From positions 186,001 to 250,000 of the forward strand of contig NZ_CP039637.1 of NCBI RefSeq assembly GCF_004923295.1: 64,000 nt of DNA, written 5' to 3'. The position numbers and the translations under genes were made by a program. Positions 1-8,752 of the stretch are shown here, piece after piece; position 1 is the first letter of the stretch; every line of letters begins with the position of its first letter. Below the pieces are notes generated by a model, which was not told the origin of the DNA, made no database searches, and was given only the letters and a program-made list of their open reading frames with translations. This DNA is from Azospirillum sp. TSH100. Lineage in GTDB: Bacteria > Pseudomonadota > Alphaproteobacteria > Azospirillales > Azospirillaceae.

Positions 1-399
1 GGCGGCTGTTCCGCTCCCGCCGTCAAGGACCCGCAGGAGGCGATGGCGCGCCTCGGCCGCATCAAGGTGAAGCTTTCGGACAGACTGTCGCCCGGCAGCC
101 CGGTCACCGCGCAGGTCATGATCAGCCATCCCAACAGCAGCGGCCTGCAGTTCGATCAGGTCAGCCGGACCTACATCCCCGCCCATTACATCCAGTCGAT
201 CGTCATCCGGGCCGGCGGCCAGATGGTGCTGGAGGCGGACACCGACATCTCGATCGCCGAGGATCCGAACCTGCGCTTCAGCGTCCTGCCGACGGACGGC
301 GGCAGCCTGGAGGTGGTCGCCCAGGATACCCGGGGCGCCACCTTCACAAAGAGCGTTCCGCTGACCGCCGGTCCTGGCAAGGACGACCCGGCCTTGTAA
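1..399 (+). CDS. SoxYZ-like fused carrier protein, C-terminal part (5' end outside window)
   Basis: The reading frame is open from base 1, so this is the 3' part of a gene that begins upstream. The first residues read GGCSAPAVKDPQEA. A GGC motif close to a C-terminal end is the swinging-arm cysteine of SoxY, here followed without a stop by a SoxZ-like immunoglobulin-type domain (about residues 20-130 of the fragment, beginning RIKVKLSDRLSPG). That arrangement is typical of the fused SoxYZ-like carriers that accompany periplasmic PQQ (quinoprotein) alcohol dehydrogenases, rather than the separate SoxY and SoxZ of thiosulfate oxidation. The ATG at position 43 is internal and should not be taken as the start. 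Substrate of the carrier is unknown. Confidence is good for the fold and moderate for the quinoprotein link, because the partner genes lie outside the window. Confidence 0.8.
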   Translation, partial: GGCSAPAVKDPQEAMARLGRIKVKLSDRLSPGSPVTAQVMISHPNSSGLQFDQVSRTYIPAHYIQSIVIRAGGQMVLEADTDISIAEDPNLRFSVLPTDGGSLEVVAQDTRGATFTKSVPLTAGPGKDDPAL

Positions 400-411
400 C
401 GGTTGGGCCGG

Positions 412-771
412 TCAGAAGCATTTGCGGTCGGCGGCGACCTGGGCCTGACGGAACCGGTCCATCAGGTCCTTGGCCCAGCCGGAACTGCGGAAGATCCCGG
501 CGCGCTCGCCCGGCTGGTCGGCCATCACCTTCACCGTTTCGATGGCGGTGTAGTCGTCATAGGTGATGCGGTCTGCGATGGCGTCGATGCTGCACGCGCA
601 TTTCTCCATGACGATGTGCGACTGCCCGTTCGACGCCATGCAGGCGATCACGTAATCGGCTCTTGCCGCCGTCGGATAGTCGTTCACCGGGCCGGCGGCT
701 GCCGGTACCGCTGGCAACGAGGCCACCGATAGCAGCGCCGCCGTGAGAGTGAGGGCGATGCGAAGAGGCAT
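412..771 (-). CDS. small exported cysteine-containing protein, function unknown
   Basis: A 119-residue protein. The start is placed at 771 because it opens with a good signal peptide (MPLRIALTLTAALLSVASLP then an Ala-rich cleavage region), whereas the longer frame to 870 adds only polar residues before it. The mature part has four cysteines: one in YVIACMASN, a Cys-Ala-Cys pair in KCACSIDAI, and the penultimate residue. It also has many charged residues and no other recognisable domain. It faces the SoxYZ-like carrier gene tail to tail, with 12 bases between the stops, so it may belong to the same periplasmic quinoprotein locus. I do not recognise a named family; metal or disulfide chemistry is a guess from the CxC pattern only. 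Confidence 0.6.
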   Translation of the reverse strand: MPLRIALTLTAALLSVASLPAVPAAAGPVNDYPTAARADYVIACMASNGQSHIVMEKCACSIDAIADRITYDDYTAIETVKVMADQPGERAGIFRSSGWAKDLMDRFRQAQVAADRKCF

Positions 772-936
772 GACCGGACCCTTTCCATCCCGTCTGTGGG
801 GGCATTCCCATGGACCATCAATGATTGCCCATATAACAATCACGGATGCGGACGAAGTTGGGGCGCTCAAAAGAGGTGGGTCTCTTTCGGGGATATGTGG
901 CGATGCCGTAGGATCTGGCAGGTCAGATCCAGAGGG

Positions 937-1131
937 TCAGATCTGGCGCGGTTCGCATTTCCAGCGGCGAACTGTGTATTTCGGGTGCTGTTCCGCCCAT
1001 TCGGCGGCCCGGAACAGGCCGGTGCGCGAACAGGCCATCACATTGACGAACGGCTCCTGAAACTGCGGGCGTTCGACGGTGCAACGGTCGGGACTGGAAA
1101 CAAGGCAGACCACGAAGATCAGCTCGATCAT
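937..1131 (-). CDS. small conserved-looking hypothetical protein (64 aa)
   Basis: A short gene with a hydrophobic N-terminus (MIELIFVVCLVSSPDRC) followed by a polar body that ends in a Trp/Arg/Lys-rich segment (KYTVRRWKCEP). The ATG at 1131 is preceded by GGAG seven bases upstream; the in-frame ATG at 1149 is less well placed. Three cysteines are spaced along the chain (C9, C17 and C59). Small proteins of this look, with an N-terminal MIEL-type strand and a C-terminal W-x-x-x-x-W-x-C-like end, occur widely in alphaproteobacteria without assigned function. It stands alone, with 165 bases to the gene downstream and about 190 to the gene upstream. Being so short, it could still be spurious, though the ribosome site and codon use favour a real gene. 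Confidence 0.5.
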   Translation of the reverse strand: MIELIFVVCLVSSPDRCTVERPQFQEPFVNVMACSRTGLFRAAEWAEQHPKYTVRRWKCEPRQI

Positions 1132-1325
1132 GACAACTCCAGCCGTCATCGAATGGGGGAGTGACCTTGGTTGGGCGCCTTGATCCGGCGGCGGCCGTCC
1201 AGGTTCATGAGCGGGGATTATGCTGCACTGCACACAAATCGTGTGCCGGAGTCAAGCATGGTTTATGGAAAACCAATTTTGCGTTAACACCGGACCAGGG
1301 GGATCATCCCGCCTTGCTTCGACCC

Positions 1326-1799
1326 CTATCCCTGAATTGCTTTCGCCAGGAAGCGGTCGATCAGCAGCGCCATCGTCCCGCTGTCGAGATCGTCCAGCCG
1401 GCAGGTCCGTACGTCGGTCGTCTTTACCGGCGTCAGGAAGTTCTCCGAAACGGAGGTCGTGCTGTCCTCCCCGACATGGATGGTCATGTAGGCCCGTGGC
1501 GCTTCCTCGGCACTGTCGACGGAGGTGAAATGCACGATGGCGCGCGGCATCTCATGGACGAGGCCGATGTCCTCCTGGAACCACACGGCGCCGACATCGC
1601 GGACGATCTGCTGCCGGGTCTCGACGATTGGCCGGATAATGCGGTCATGCAGATCGCGGATGTCGGCCAGAACCGCGCTCTTGCCGGGATAGTGGGGACC
1701 TTCGCCGAACTGTTCGGTTGTGCGGCGTCTTGCCGCGTCCAGTATCCGCCGGGTGCGGACCACGGCATCGACCAGCCGGCTGGTGGCATCCGAATGCAT
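1326..1799 (-). CDS. hypothetical protein, soluble, at the end of the oxidase operon
   Basis: A 157-residue protein without signal peptide or membrane segments. The ATG at 1799 is chosen because AGGAGG lies eight bases upstream; a longer frame starts at 1820 but would contain that ribosome site. The N-terminal half is helical and Arg-rich (VDAVVRTRRILDAARRR), the middle has an EDIGLVHEMPRAIVHF stretch, and the C-terminal half looks like alternating strands. It lies 30 bases after cytochrome oxidase subunit IV in the same direction, so it may be the last gene of that operon. I see no motif that fixes a function. Confidence 0.55.
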   Translation of the reverse strand: MHSDATSRLVDAVVRTRRILDAARRRTTEQFGEGPHYPGKSAVLADIRDLHDRIIRPIVETRQQIVRDVGAVWFQEDIGLVHEMPRAIVHFTSVDSAEEAPRAYMTIHVGEDSTTSVSENFLTPVKTTDVRTCRLDDLDSGTMALLIDRFLAKAIQG

Positions 1800-1829
1800 C
1801 ACGTCTGCCTCCTCATTCAAACAGGCTGC

Positions 1830-2162
1830 TCAGCGGCCGCCCGCCTGGTATTCCCGGCCGGTCGGCGCCGACAGGTCGCCCGCGGGCGCCTCCTTGCGGG
1901 TCAGGTAATCGGTCGCCGACAGGGCGAACAGCACCGCCAGCCAGAACAGTCCGGCCGAGGCGGCGGCACGGGTCAGCGCCGGGGCGCGGAACAGCTTCAT
2001 GAAAAGCGTCAGTACCAGCAGCGCCTTCGCCGCCGAGATGCCCAGCGCCAGCACGAGGTTCAGCGGCCCCGGCATTGGCACATAGGCGAGCCCCAGCGTC
2101 GCCGCCAGCAGCGCCACCAGGGCCGCCCAGGTGATCAGGTAGGAGCAGGGAAATCCCGTCAT
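1830..2162 (-). CDS. cytochrome c oxidase subunit IV (prokaryotic type)
   Basis: A 110-residue membrane protein with three hydrophobic segments (about residues 8-30, 33-58 and 66-86) and the KALLVLTLFMKL stretch typical of prokaryotic oxidase subunit IV (CyoD/CtaF type). The ATG at 2162 overlaps the coxC stop as ATGA, which fixes the start and implies coupled translation. The role is structural, helping assemble or stabilise the subunit I-III core in the inner membrane. Its place as last oxidase subunit after subunits II, I and III is normal for haem-copper oxidase operons. The family is poorly conserved, so the assignment rests on topology, the second helix and position. Confidence 0.8.
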   Translation of the reverse strand: MTGFPCSYLITWAALVALLAATLGLAYVPMPGPLNLVLALGISAAKALLVLTLFMKLFRAPALTRAAASAGLFWLAVLFALSATDYLTRKEAPAGDLSAPTGREYQAGGR

Positions 2163-2827
2163 GGTCCGCTCCGTCCGACCAGATAGATCAGCGGGTAGAG
2201 GAAAATCCAGACGATGTCGACGAAGTGCCAGTACAGCCCCGTCACCTCCACAGGCGTGTAATAACCGGCCGAAAAGGCGCCGCGCCGCGCCCGCGCCGCC
2301 ATCACCGCGATCAGGCCGATACCGATGGTGATATGGATGCCGTGGATGCCTGTCAGCAGGAAATAAAGGAAGTAGAACAGCTCGATCGTGCGGGTATGCG
2401 GACCGTCCTGGTGGAAATTCAGCCCCGGCACCAGATGATCGGTCCATTCCCCGTGATACTCGTAACCCTTTAGTCCCAGGAACAGCAGTCCCAGCAGCGC
2501 AGTGGCGATCAGCAGCCGGGTCAGCACCGTCCGCCGGCCAAGTTTCGCCGCATCGACCGCCCAGGCCATGGTGAGGCTGCTGGTCAGCAGCACCAGCGTG
2601 TTGACCGATCCGATGACGATTTTCGTGTGATGGCCGGCCTCCGCCACGCCCTCCGGGTAGGTGGTACGCAACCATGTGTAGGCCAGCAGCATCCCGCCGA
2701 AGAACAGCACCTCCGTCGCCAGAAACACCCACATGCCGAAGCTGGCGGCCTCCGCCTGCTGGTCTGCCGTCGCATATTGCGGTTCGGGCCCGGGGACGGG
2801 CTGTGGGATCGGGGCCGAGTCAGACAT
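2159..2827 (-). CDS. coxC: cytochrome c oxidase subunit III
   Basis: A 222-residue polytopic protein of the COX3 family. Visible landmarks are [17 protein letters not shown] near residue 30, a GYEYHGEW loop before residue 130, [11 protein letters not shown] with the conserved glycine-histidine helix, and [18 protein letters not shown] at the C-terminus. Subunit III carries no metal; it stabilises subunit I and helps proton uptake. This is the short, five-helix form seen in caa3-type oxidases. The start at 2827 overlaps the end of coxA by eight bases, and a long upstream extension in this frame is only the antisense-like shadow of coxA. Translation is probably coupled to coxA and to subunit IV. 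Confidence 0.93.
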   Translation of the reverse strand: MSDSAPIPQPVPGPEPQYATADQQAEAASFGMWVFLATEVLFFGGMLLAYTWLRTTYPEGVAEAGHHTKIVIGSVNTLVLLTSSLTMAWAVDAAKLGRRTVLTRLLIATALLGLLFLGLKGYEYHGEWTDHLVPGLNFHQDGPHTRTIELFYFLYFLLTGIHGIHITIGIGLIAVMAARARRGAFSAGYYTPVEVTGLYWHFVDIVWIFLYPLIYLVGRSGP

Positions 2828-4463
2828 CCTGCGGCTCCGGTTCCGGCCGGTACTGGTAGGGCGGGCGGGTGACGGTCGGCGTCCGGTCGAAATTGTGGGT
2901 GGGGGGAGGGGAGGGGGTCTGCCATTCCAGCCCGGTCGCCGCCCAGGGGTTGGCGCCTGCCCGTTTGCCGCGGAACAGCGACCAGCCGAGATAGAAGAAG
3001 GGCAGGGCATAGCCGACCGCCAGCACCGACGCCCCGGCAGACGAGAAGATGTTCCAGGCCTGGAATTCCGGCGGGTAGGCGTAGTAACGCCGCTCCATCC
3101 CCAGATAACCCAGGATGAATTGCGGGAAGAAGGTCAGGTTGAAGCCGAAGAAGATCAGCAATGCTGCGATGCGCGCCCACCATTCGGGATAGAGCCGCCC
3201 GGTCACCTTGGGCCACCAGTAATGCAGCCCGCCGAAATAGGCGCTGACCATGCCGCCGACCATGATGTAGTGGAAATGCGCCACGACGAAATAGCTGTCG
3301 GTGACATGGACGTCGAAGGCGAGGTTGGCGACGAACAGCCCGGTCAGCCCGCCGATGGTGAACAGCCCGATGAAGCCCAGGGCATACAGCATCGGCGCAT
3401 CGAAGCTGATCCAGCCCTTGTGCAGCGTGGCGGTCCAGTTGAACACCTTGATCGCCGACGGCACCGCGATGACGTAGCTGAGCAGCGAGAAGACCAGTCC
3501 GGCATAGAGCGAGATGCCGGCGACGAACATGTGGTGCGCCCAGACGAAGAAGCCGATCACCGAAATGGCGATGCTCGACCACACCACGAATTTGTAGCCG
3601 AACAGAGGCTTGCGGGCGAAGCAGGGTACGATCTCGCTGATCACGCCGAAACCCGGCAGGATCATGATGTAGACCGCGGGGTGGGAGTAGAACCAGAACA
3701 GGTGCTGGAACAGCAGCGGGTCGCCGCCCAGCGCCGGGTCGAAGATGCCGACCCGCAGCAGTCGTTCCACTGCCACCAGCAACAGCGTGATCGCCAGCAC
3801 CGGCGTCGCCAGCACCATGATGATGGAGGTGGCGTAGTTCGACCAGACGAACACCGGCAGCCGGTACCACGTCATTCCCGGCGCCCGCATGCGATGGGTG
3901 GTGACGATGAAGTTCAGCCCGGTCAGGATCGAGGAGAATCCCACCGCGAACACGGCGGCCAGCGCCAGCACGACATAGCCGTTGGAATAGAGCGAGGAGA
4001 ACGGCGTGTAGAAGGTCCAGCCGGTGTCAACCCCGCCGATCACTATCGCGAACAGCGCCAGCAACCCGGCCCCGACATACAGATACCAGCTGAGCAGGTT
4101 CAGGCGCGGAAAGGCCAGATCCTTGGCGCCGATCATCAGCGGGATCAGGAAATTTCCCATCGTGTTGGGGATCGATGGGATCAGGAAGAACCAGACCATC
4201 ACGATGCCGTGCAACGTGAACAGCCGGTTGTAGATGTCCGGTGTGAAGATGCCGGACGGCGTAACCAGATTCAGCCGGATCAGCGTTGCCGCTGCCCCGC
4301 CGACGAAGAAGAAGAATGTGAGCGACAGGGTGTAGAGGATGGCGATCCGCTTGTGATCCCTGGTCAGCAGCCAGGAGCGCAGCGTGATCCCTTCCTCCGT
4401 CAGATAGTTCTTCGTGGCGACGATGGGTTCTTCGGGCTTGCCGGTCACGGTCGCGCTCATCAT
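2820..4463 (-). CDS. coxA: cytochrome c oxidase subunit I (haem-copper oxidase, A2 subtype)
   Basis: Catalytic subunit, 547 residues, twelve predicted helices. Haem ligands and the copper site are visible: His85 in [15 protein letters not shown] at 259-265 (copper histidine and the cross-linked tyrosine), the histidine pair at 310-311, and the HFHY haem ligands at 396-399. The motif before the copper histidine is YSHP instead of the XGHPEV of mitochondrial-type enzymes, which by family knowledge places the enzyme in the A2 subgroup that uses a Tyr-Ser pair in place of the D-channel glutamate. It reduces oxygen to water and pumps protons. The start at 4463 overlaps the coxB stop; a second ATG follows directly at 4460 and is equally possible. 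Confidence 0.96.
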   Translation of the reverse strand: MMSATVTGKPEEPIVATKNYLTEEGITLRSWLLTRDHKRIAILYTLSLTFFFFVGGAAATLIRLNLVTPSGIFTPDIYNRLFTLHGIVMVWFFLIPSIPNTMGNFLIPLMIGAKDLAFPRLNLLSWYLYVGAGLLALFAIVIGGVDTGWTFYTPFSSLYSNGYVVLALAAVFAVGFSSILTGLNFIVTTHRMRAPGMTWYRLPVFVWSNYATSIIMVLATPVLAITLLLVAVERLLRVGIFDPALGGDPLLFQHLFWFYSHPAVYIMILPGFGVISEIVPCFARKPLFGYKFVVWSSIAISVIGFFVWAHHMFVAGISLYAGLVFSLLSYVIAVPSAIKVFNWTATLHKGWISFDAPMLYALGFIGLFTIGGLTGLFVANLAFDVHVTDSYFVVAHFHYIMVGGMVSAYFGGLHYWWPKVTGRLYPEWWARIAALLIFFGFNLTFFPQFILGYLGMERRYYAYPPEFQAWNIFSSAGASVLAVGYALPFFYLGWSLFRGKRAGANPWAATGLEWQTPSPPPTHNFDRTPTVTRPPYQYRPEPEPQDV

Positions 4464-5434
4464 TGGGCGGGCCTTTCCATGCTCTCGGCTTGGGAATTGG
4501 CGGCCGTCCTGTCGGCCAGGGATTTGATGTAGGCGACCAGCTTCAGCAGATCGTCTTCACCGATCTGTCCGGCGAAGGAGGGCATGACCGGCGGATAGCC
4601 GGCGGCGATCTCCGCCTTCGGCATCAAAATCGAAGTGCGGATATAGCGGTCGTCGGCGATGACGGATCTCCCGCCCTCCAGCGGCACCGGGCGGCCGAAC
4701 AGCCCCTCCAGCTTCGGGGCGTGGACAGTGCTTGTCCCGCCATGGCAGCCGCTGCAGCCATAGCTGCGGAACAGCGCCTCCCCCTCCTGCGCCAGACTGG
4801 GGCCGGGGTCCTGGCTGTCCAGCCAGCGCTGGAAGTCGGACGGTTCCATCACCACGACGGTGCCGCCCATCCGCGCATGCAAGGTGCCGCAGAATTCCGC
4901 ACAGAACAGGCGGTATTCGCCGACCTCCGTCGGCGTGAACCACAGCGTCTCGTAGCGGCCGGGGACGGCGTCCTGGCGGATGCGGAAGGCGGGGATGGCG
5001 AAATCGTGGATCACGTCCTGGGAGGTCAGCACCAGCCGCACCGGCTTGCCGACCGGGACATGCAGTGCGTCGATCTCTCGCTGGCCGCCGGGATGCTCGA
5101 TCTTCCACATCCACTGTTTGCCGACGACATAGATGTCGGTGGCCTCGGCGGGCGGGCTGTGGATGCGGACATAGAGCTCCGCGCCCCAGAAATAGAGGAC
5201 GAGGAAGGCGGCGAAGGTCAGGCCGGTCCACGCCACCTCCACCCTCCAGGTGCGGCCGAGCCGGTTGCCGCGCTCCACCCTGCTGCCCTTGCGGTAACGG
5301 ACGCAGAACAGGATCATCAGCCCGAAGACCAGCAGCAGGATGAAGGCGCTGACCCCCAGAAGGGCGGCGAACAGCCAGTCCATGTCGGCGGCATGGGATG
5401 AGGCGGTGGGGGGGAGGAGTTGCAGGCTTCCCAT
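4460..5434 (-). CDS. coxB: cytochrome c oxidase subunit II with fused cytochrome c (caa3 type)
   Basis: A 324-residue protein. Two transmembrane helices (about 20-45 and 68-88) are followed by a periplasmic cupredoxin domain with the CuA ligands in [12 protein letters not shown]: Cys178, Cys182, His186 and Met189. The C-terminal 110 residues are a class I cytochrome c with CSGCH at 227-231 and a distal methionine candidate near the end. This fusion defines caa3 oxidases and lets the complex accept electrons without a separate soluble cytochrome. The ATG at 5434 is chosen because a GAGGGGGG stretch precedes it; a GTG at 5446 would overlap the SCO stop and is the alternative. No obvious lipobox is seen. 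Confidence 0.94.
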   Translation of the reverse strand: MGSLQLLPPTASSHAADMDWLFAALLGVSAFILLLVFGLMILFCVRYRKGSRVERGNRLGRTWRVEVAWTGLTFAAFLVLYFWGAELYVRIHSPPAEATDIYVVGKQWMWKIEHPGGQREIDALHVPVGKPVRLVLTSQDVIHDFAIPAFRIRQDAVPGRYETLWFTPTEVGEYRLFCAEFCGTLHARMGGTVVVMEPSDFQRWLDSQDPGPSLAQEGEALFRSYGCSGCHGGTSTVHAPKLEGLFGRPVPLEGGRSVIADDRYIRTSILMPKAEIAAGYPPVMPSFAGQIGEDDLLKLVAYIKSLADRTAANSQAESMERPAQ

Positions 5435-5442
5435 CGCCCCCC

Positions 5443-6249
5443 TCACCCCTTTTCCGGCCGGCGTGCGGCGCGCCAGACCAACAGTCCGAGCCCAAGCAGC
5501 GACAGGACGCCGGTCGCCTGGATCAGCCGGCCGACCTCGGCATTGTACCGTCCTTGCGCAGCGTCATAGCCGTAGCAGAACAGCAGCAGATGGTCGGCGA
5601 CCGATCCGACCGTCCCCTGGGAGGCGTCGACCAACCCGAGCCGCAGGTCGGTCGGGTCGTAGCCCACCCCCAGGATATAGCGGGATACTGTCCCTCCCGG
5701 CGACACCAGCACCACGCCCGCCGGATGCGCATACTGCCCGGTCGCCTCGTCCAATTGGTAGGGGAAGCCGGCGGCGGCGGCCAGGCGGCGCACCTCGCGC
5801 CCCCGATCGGCGGGATCGCCGACCAGCGGATGGATGGCGCTGGCCAGCGCCGGATCATGCTCGAAATGCCGGGCCTTCAGCGCCGCAGCGTCGGCCGGGC
5901 TGTCGCCGGGATCGAAGCTGATCGCCATCACCGCGTAATCCTTGCCCGGTGTCAGCGGCACCTGTCCCAGTGCCGCCGCCAGATCGCCCAGCACCACGCC
6001 GCACAGCGTCGTGCAGCGGAAATAGTCGAAGACCAGGATCAGCGGCCTGCCTGCATCGAACAGCGACGCGGTGGTGACGGTATGGCCGTCATCGTCCCGC
6101 AGCCGCACGTTGCGCGGCAACTGCGCCCCCGGATGCTGATCGAAGGCGAACCCGGTGAAGTTTCCTGGCAGCAATGCTGTGGGAGAGGCCTGCGCGCCGG
6201 CGTTACCCGACAGCAGGAAGAGCAGAACGATGACGGCAAGCTGTTTCAT
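5443..6249 (-). CDS. SCO1/SenC-family copper chaperone for CuA assembly
   Basis: A 268-residue thioredoxin-fold protein with an N-terminal signal or anchor (MKQLAVIVLLFLLSGNAGAQ). The copper site is visible as FRCTTLCGV (Cys-x3-Cys) and a later histidine in GQYAHPAGVV. A hydrophobic segment near the C-terminus (GVLSLLGLGLLVW) suggests a second anchor, as in several SCO proteins of caa3 operons. SCO proteins reduce and load copper into the CuA centre of subunit II, and the gene stands directly upstream of coxB, so that is the likely target. The start at 6249 overlaps the preceding gene by four bases (ATGA). A longer in-frame start at 6282 would lie well inside the upstream gene. Confidence 0.92.
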   Translation of the reverse strand: MKQLAVIVLLFLLSGNAGAQASPTALLPGNFTGFAFDQHPGAQLPRNVRLRDDDGHTVTTASLFDAGRPLILVFDYFRCTTLCGVVLGDLAAALGQVPLTPGKDYAVMAISFDPGDSPADAAALKARHFEHDPALASAIHPLVGDPADRGREVRRLAAAAGFPYQLDEATGQYAHPAGVVLVSPGGTVSRYILGVGYDPTDLRLGLVDASQGTVGSVADHLLLFCYGYDAAQGRYNAEVGRLIQATGVLSLLGLGLLVWRAARRPEKG

Positions 6250-6608
6250 CGCTGCCCCACCCGCCTTGCGTCCACCGGCCAATCGGCGATGCCGTGTTCG
6301 GCGGTACGGCGCATGGCTTCGCCGATAGGGATGTGTGCAATGCCATGCTCGCGGTCGGCCCAGCCATAGCCGGTCAGCCGCTCCATCGCCTCTGCCTTGT
6401 AACGCTTGAGATCGGCGGCCGGATCGGTTTGCAGGCGCGGCTCCGGCATCGGTGTCTTCGACGCATGGCTTTCGTCCTTGGCCGCATCGGGGAAGATCAC
6501 CAGCAGCGCGGCCACAACGAGCCCGATCAGCCCCGCCGCCAGACCGCCCAGCAGAAGGAACAGCCAGGGCGGCGTGTCCCGTGCCTCGAACCGTGTGGCC
6601 TCATCCAT
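6246..6608 (-). CDS. small single-span membrane protein of the alternative complex III/oxidase operon
   Basis: A 120-residue protein with one transmembrane helix (about residues 14-38, WLFLLLGGLAAGLIGLVVAA) and a periplasmic tail. The tail holds a striking motif, RLTGYGWADREHGIAHIPI, followed by GEAM. Comparable motifs (YGW-D-x-x-x-G-I-x-x-I-P-I-x-x-A-M) occur in small proteins encoded between alternative complex III genes and SCO in other bacteria, so this is an operon-specific, probably assembly-related factor; that role is inference. It overlaps actF by eight bases at its start and SCO by four bases at its end, so all three are translationally linked. Confidence 0.75.
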   Translation of the reverse strand: MDEATRFEARDTPPWLFLLLGGLAAGLIGLVVAALLVIFPDAAKDESHASKTPMPEPRLQTDPAADLKRYKAEAMERLTGYGWADREHGIAHIPIGEAMRRTAEHGIADWPVDARRVGQR

Positions 6609-7674
6609 GGTGGGTTCCCTCCGCCAGCAGGCCGGCGGCCGGCGTGGCCTGTCCGACCCAGGCGGAGCGCTGCCACAGGAACACCGCCATGCAGCCTCCG
6701 CCCATCGCCAGTGCCGCGGCGGGGGCAAACCAGGTAAAGCCGCCGGCCAGCCCCGGCAGGATCAGCCACCAGCATTCCACCAGATGGGCCGCCAGCAGCA
6801 GCAGGCAGACGGAAGCCAATCCGCCCCGGCTGCGCTTCACCGGCCACCAGATCAAGGCGGCGAAGGGCAGCGCCCCTTGCGCCAGCGCCCCCAGTGCCGC
6901 CACCCGGCCCCAGCCGCCGGACAGGCGCGGGACGTACCATGCGATTTCGCCCGGCAGATTCTCCTGCCAGATGATCAGGAACTGCATGAAGGAGAGGTAG
7001 AACCACAGCAGGATGGCGGCGGTCAGCAGGCTGCCCAGATCGTGACGCTGCCCGATATCCGTTCGTCCGCCCAGCGCGGCGGCCAGCGCCGCCAGCGCCA
7101 GGGCGCCCAACAACTGGCCGCCGACGATCATCATGCCGTAGATGCTGGATCCCCACCCCGGCTCGATCGACATGAACCAGTCGAAAGAGGCGAAGGTGAC
7201 GGTCAGCCCCAGCAGGATCAGCCCCGGCGCCGCCAGCGGGTTGAGCCCCCGTCCCGGCTGCCGCAGTGCCTCCAGGGCCAAGCCCAGCCAGACCGCCGCG
7301 TAGACTGCCGTGCGTCCGTAGAAGAAGGGGGCGTTCAGGTAGAAGCGATTCTTCAGATGTGCGGTATCGGCCGTCCGCGCCCAGGGATACAGCTCCGGCA
7401 GCTGGAGCAGCACCGGCACCAGCAGCAGGAGCATCAATGGCAGCATGGCGACCATCGCCCGCAGGGCCGGCACGGTGGCTGTTCCCCAGCGTCCGCCGGT
7501 CAGGTCATGGGCGAACAGCAGCATCATGGCGCCCAGCGGCAGACCGATCCAGAAGGCGAAGGAGGCCAGCCAGCCGCGCAGCACCGCCTGCGGATCGACC
7601 AGCGCCCCGACGGCACAGACCGCAGCACCGGCAAGTGCCGTGCCGACGGCGGTGAGGAACAGACCGCGACTCAT
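6601..7674 (-). CDS. actF: alternative complex III subunit ActF (integral membrane)
   Basis: A 357-residue protein with about ten hydrophobic segments and almost no extended soluble loops. It belongs to the ActF family, a shortened relative of the quinol-binding ActC. Recognisable features are the GWLASFAFWIGLPLGAM helix near residue 35, a PELYPWAR loop, and the middle SFDWFMSIEPGWGSSIYGM stretch with the conserved FDWFMSLEP-type motif of this family. In alternative complex III it forms part of the membrane domain around ActC. The start at 7674 overlaps the actE stop as ATGA. The much longer frame that continues upstream to 8172 reads through actE out of frame and is not real. Confidence 0.93.
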   Translation of the reverse strand: MSRGLFLTAVGTALAGAAVCAVGALVDPQAVLRGWLASFAFWIGLPLGAMMLLFAHDLTGGRWGTATVPALRAMVAMLPLMLLLLVPVLLQLPELYPWARTADTAHLKNRFYLNAPFFYGRTAVYAAVWLGLALEALRQPGRGLNPLAAPGLILLGLTVTFASFDWFMSIEPGWGSSIYGMMIVGGQLLGALALAALAAALGGRTDIGQRHDLGSLLTAAILLWFYLSFMQFLIIWQENLPGEIAWYVPRLSGGWGRVAALGALAQGALPFAALIWWPVKRSRGGLASVCLLLLAAHLVECWWLILPGLAGGFTWFAPAAALAMGGGCMAVFLWQRSAWVGQATPAAGLLAEGTHHG

Positions 7675-8204
7675 CGCAACGTCCCCCGCACCGTCTCCGG
7701 CAACTCGGCCGCGGCGGTGTTCTGGCTGGTTTGCAGTGCCCGGATATAAGCTGCGATGGCCCAGCGATCGTCGGATGCTACCCGGTCGGCATAGGAGTAC
7801 ATCGCCCCCCAGCCATTGGTGGCGACTTTGTAGAAATGCCGGGTCGGAGCGTTGCGCAATGCCTCGGCATGGAAGGAGGGCGGTCGCGGAAAGCCACGGC
7901 GGACGATCATACCGTCGCCGTCGCCGAGGTAGCCATGGCAAGGAGTGCAGTAGATCTCGTAACGCTCCTTCCCACGGGCCAGCAGGGCCGGCGTCAGTGC
8001 CGGTGCCGGCTGCGGCCGGTCTTCGCGGGCGACGGTGTTGGGTGCCGGTTGCGGCGGCCAGACCTTGCGTTCCGGGCCGGCATCGGTCGAATTGGTATCG
8101 GCAGGCGTCCAGGTCTTGTCGCGGGGCTGCTTCGCCATGTTGTCGCAGGCCGCGAGCAGCGAGGCGCCGCATAGCAAAAGAACGAGAGCAACCACCCGGT
8201 TCAT
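7671..8204 (-). CDS. actE: alternative complex III subunit ActE, monohaem cytochrome c lipoprotein
   Basis: A 177-residue exported protein. The N-terminus is a lipoprotein signal (VALVLLLCGASLLAAC), so the mature protein should be acylated at Cys20 and held on the outer face of the inner membrane. A single haem-binding motif, CTPCH, lies near residue 88, followed by GYLGDGDGMIVRRGFPRPPSF, as in ActE. It hands electrons from the multihaem ActA or iron-sulfur ActB toward the oxidase. Both ends overlap neighbours by four bases (actD upstream, actF downstream). Confidence 0.94.
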   Translation of the reverse strand: MNRVVALVLLLCGASLLAACDNMAKQPRDKTWTPADTNSTDAGPERKVWPPQPAPNTVAREDRPQPAPALTPALLARGKERYEIYCTPCHGYLGDGDGMIVRRGFPRPPSFHAEALRNAPTRHFYKVATNGWGAMYSYADRVASDDRWAIAAYIRALQTSQNTAAAELPETVRGTLR

Positions 8205-8752
8205 GCCGGCACCTCGTCGATCCGCACCTCTTTGCCCTCGGGAAGCAGCCGTTGCAGAAGTTCGCTGTCGTCGCGGCCCTCCCGTTCGGCGATCCAGATC
8301 AGGAATCGGTCCTGCGACGCCTGTTCAAAGCCGGCTGCATCGAAGATCGGGTCATAAAGGCGGGGCAGCCGGCAAACCTTGCAGAAGGCGAGGAACCCCG
8401 CCAGCAGGATGGTCAGTGCCGCCAATTCGAAGGTACTGGTGCTGAAGGCCGGCCAGCTGTTCAGCGGACGTCCGCCGATGTTCAGCGGATAGCTCAGCAC
8501 CATTCCCCAATATTGCAGGAAGAAGCCGCCGACCGCCCCCAGCCCCCCGGCCGCCACGACGATCAGCGGTAGCGCCCGTGGCCGGCGGCCCAGCAGTTCG
8601 TCCACTCCGTCCACCGTATAGGGGCTGTAGACCTCCAGCCGCGTGAACCCCGCCTGCCGCAGCCGGCGCAGGGCCTCCAGCATCGCATCCGGACTGTCGA
8701 AGGCAGCCATCCTGCCGCGGAGGCTGTGGCCGGTGCCGCGCCGTACGGTCAT
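8201..8752 (-). CDS. actD: alternative complex III subunit ActD (DUF3341 membrane protein)
   Basis: A 183-residue protein. A soluble ferredoxin-like N-terminal part (about residues 15-60; FDSPDAMLEALRRLRQAGF, then EVYSPYTVDGVDELLG) precedes two transmembrane helices (about 65-85 and 105-130), after which a short polar tail ends the protein. The wording YSPYPVHGMD-like is the hallmark of the DUF3341 family, which is ActD. It is a structural subunit of the quinol-oxidising complex with no cofactor. The ATG at 8752 overlaps the actC stop; the frame remains open upstream only as an out-of-frame reading of actC. Confidence 0.93.
   Translation of the reverse strand: MTVRRGTGHSLRGRMAAFDSPDAMLEALRRLRQAGFTRLEVYSPYTVDGVDELLGRRPRALPLIVVAAGGLGAVGGFFLQYWGMVLSYPLNIGGRPLNSWPAFSTSTFELAALTILLAGFLAFCKVCRLPRLYDPIFDAAGFEQASQDRFLIWIAEREGRDDSELLQRLLPEGKEVRIDEVPA

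Noticed and set aside
2733-4532. A 599-residue plus-strand frame antisense to coxA
   Set aside because: It has shadow composition (Gln/His/Arg/Gly-rich), no domain, and lies wholly opposite the strongly conserved coxA.
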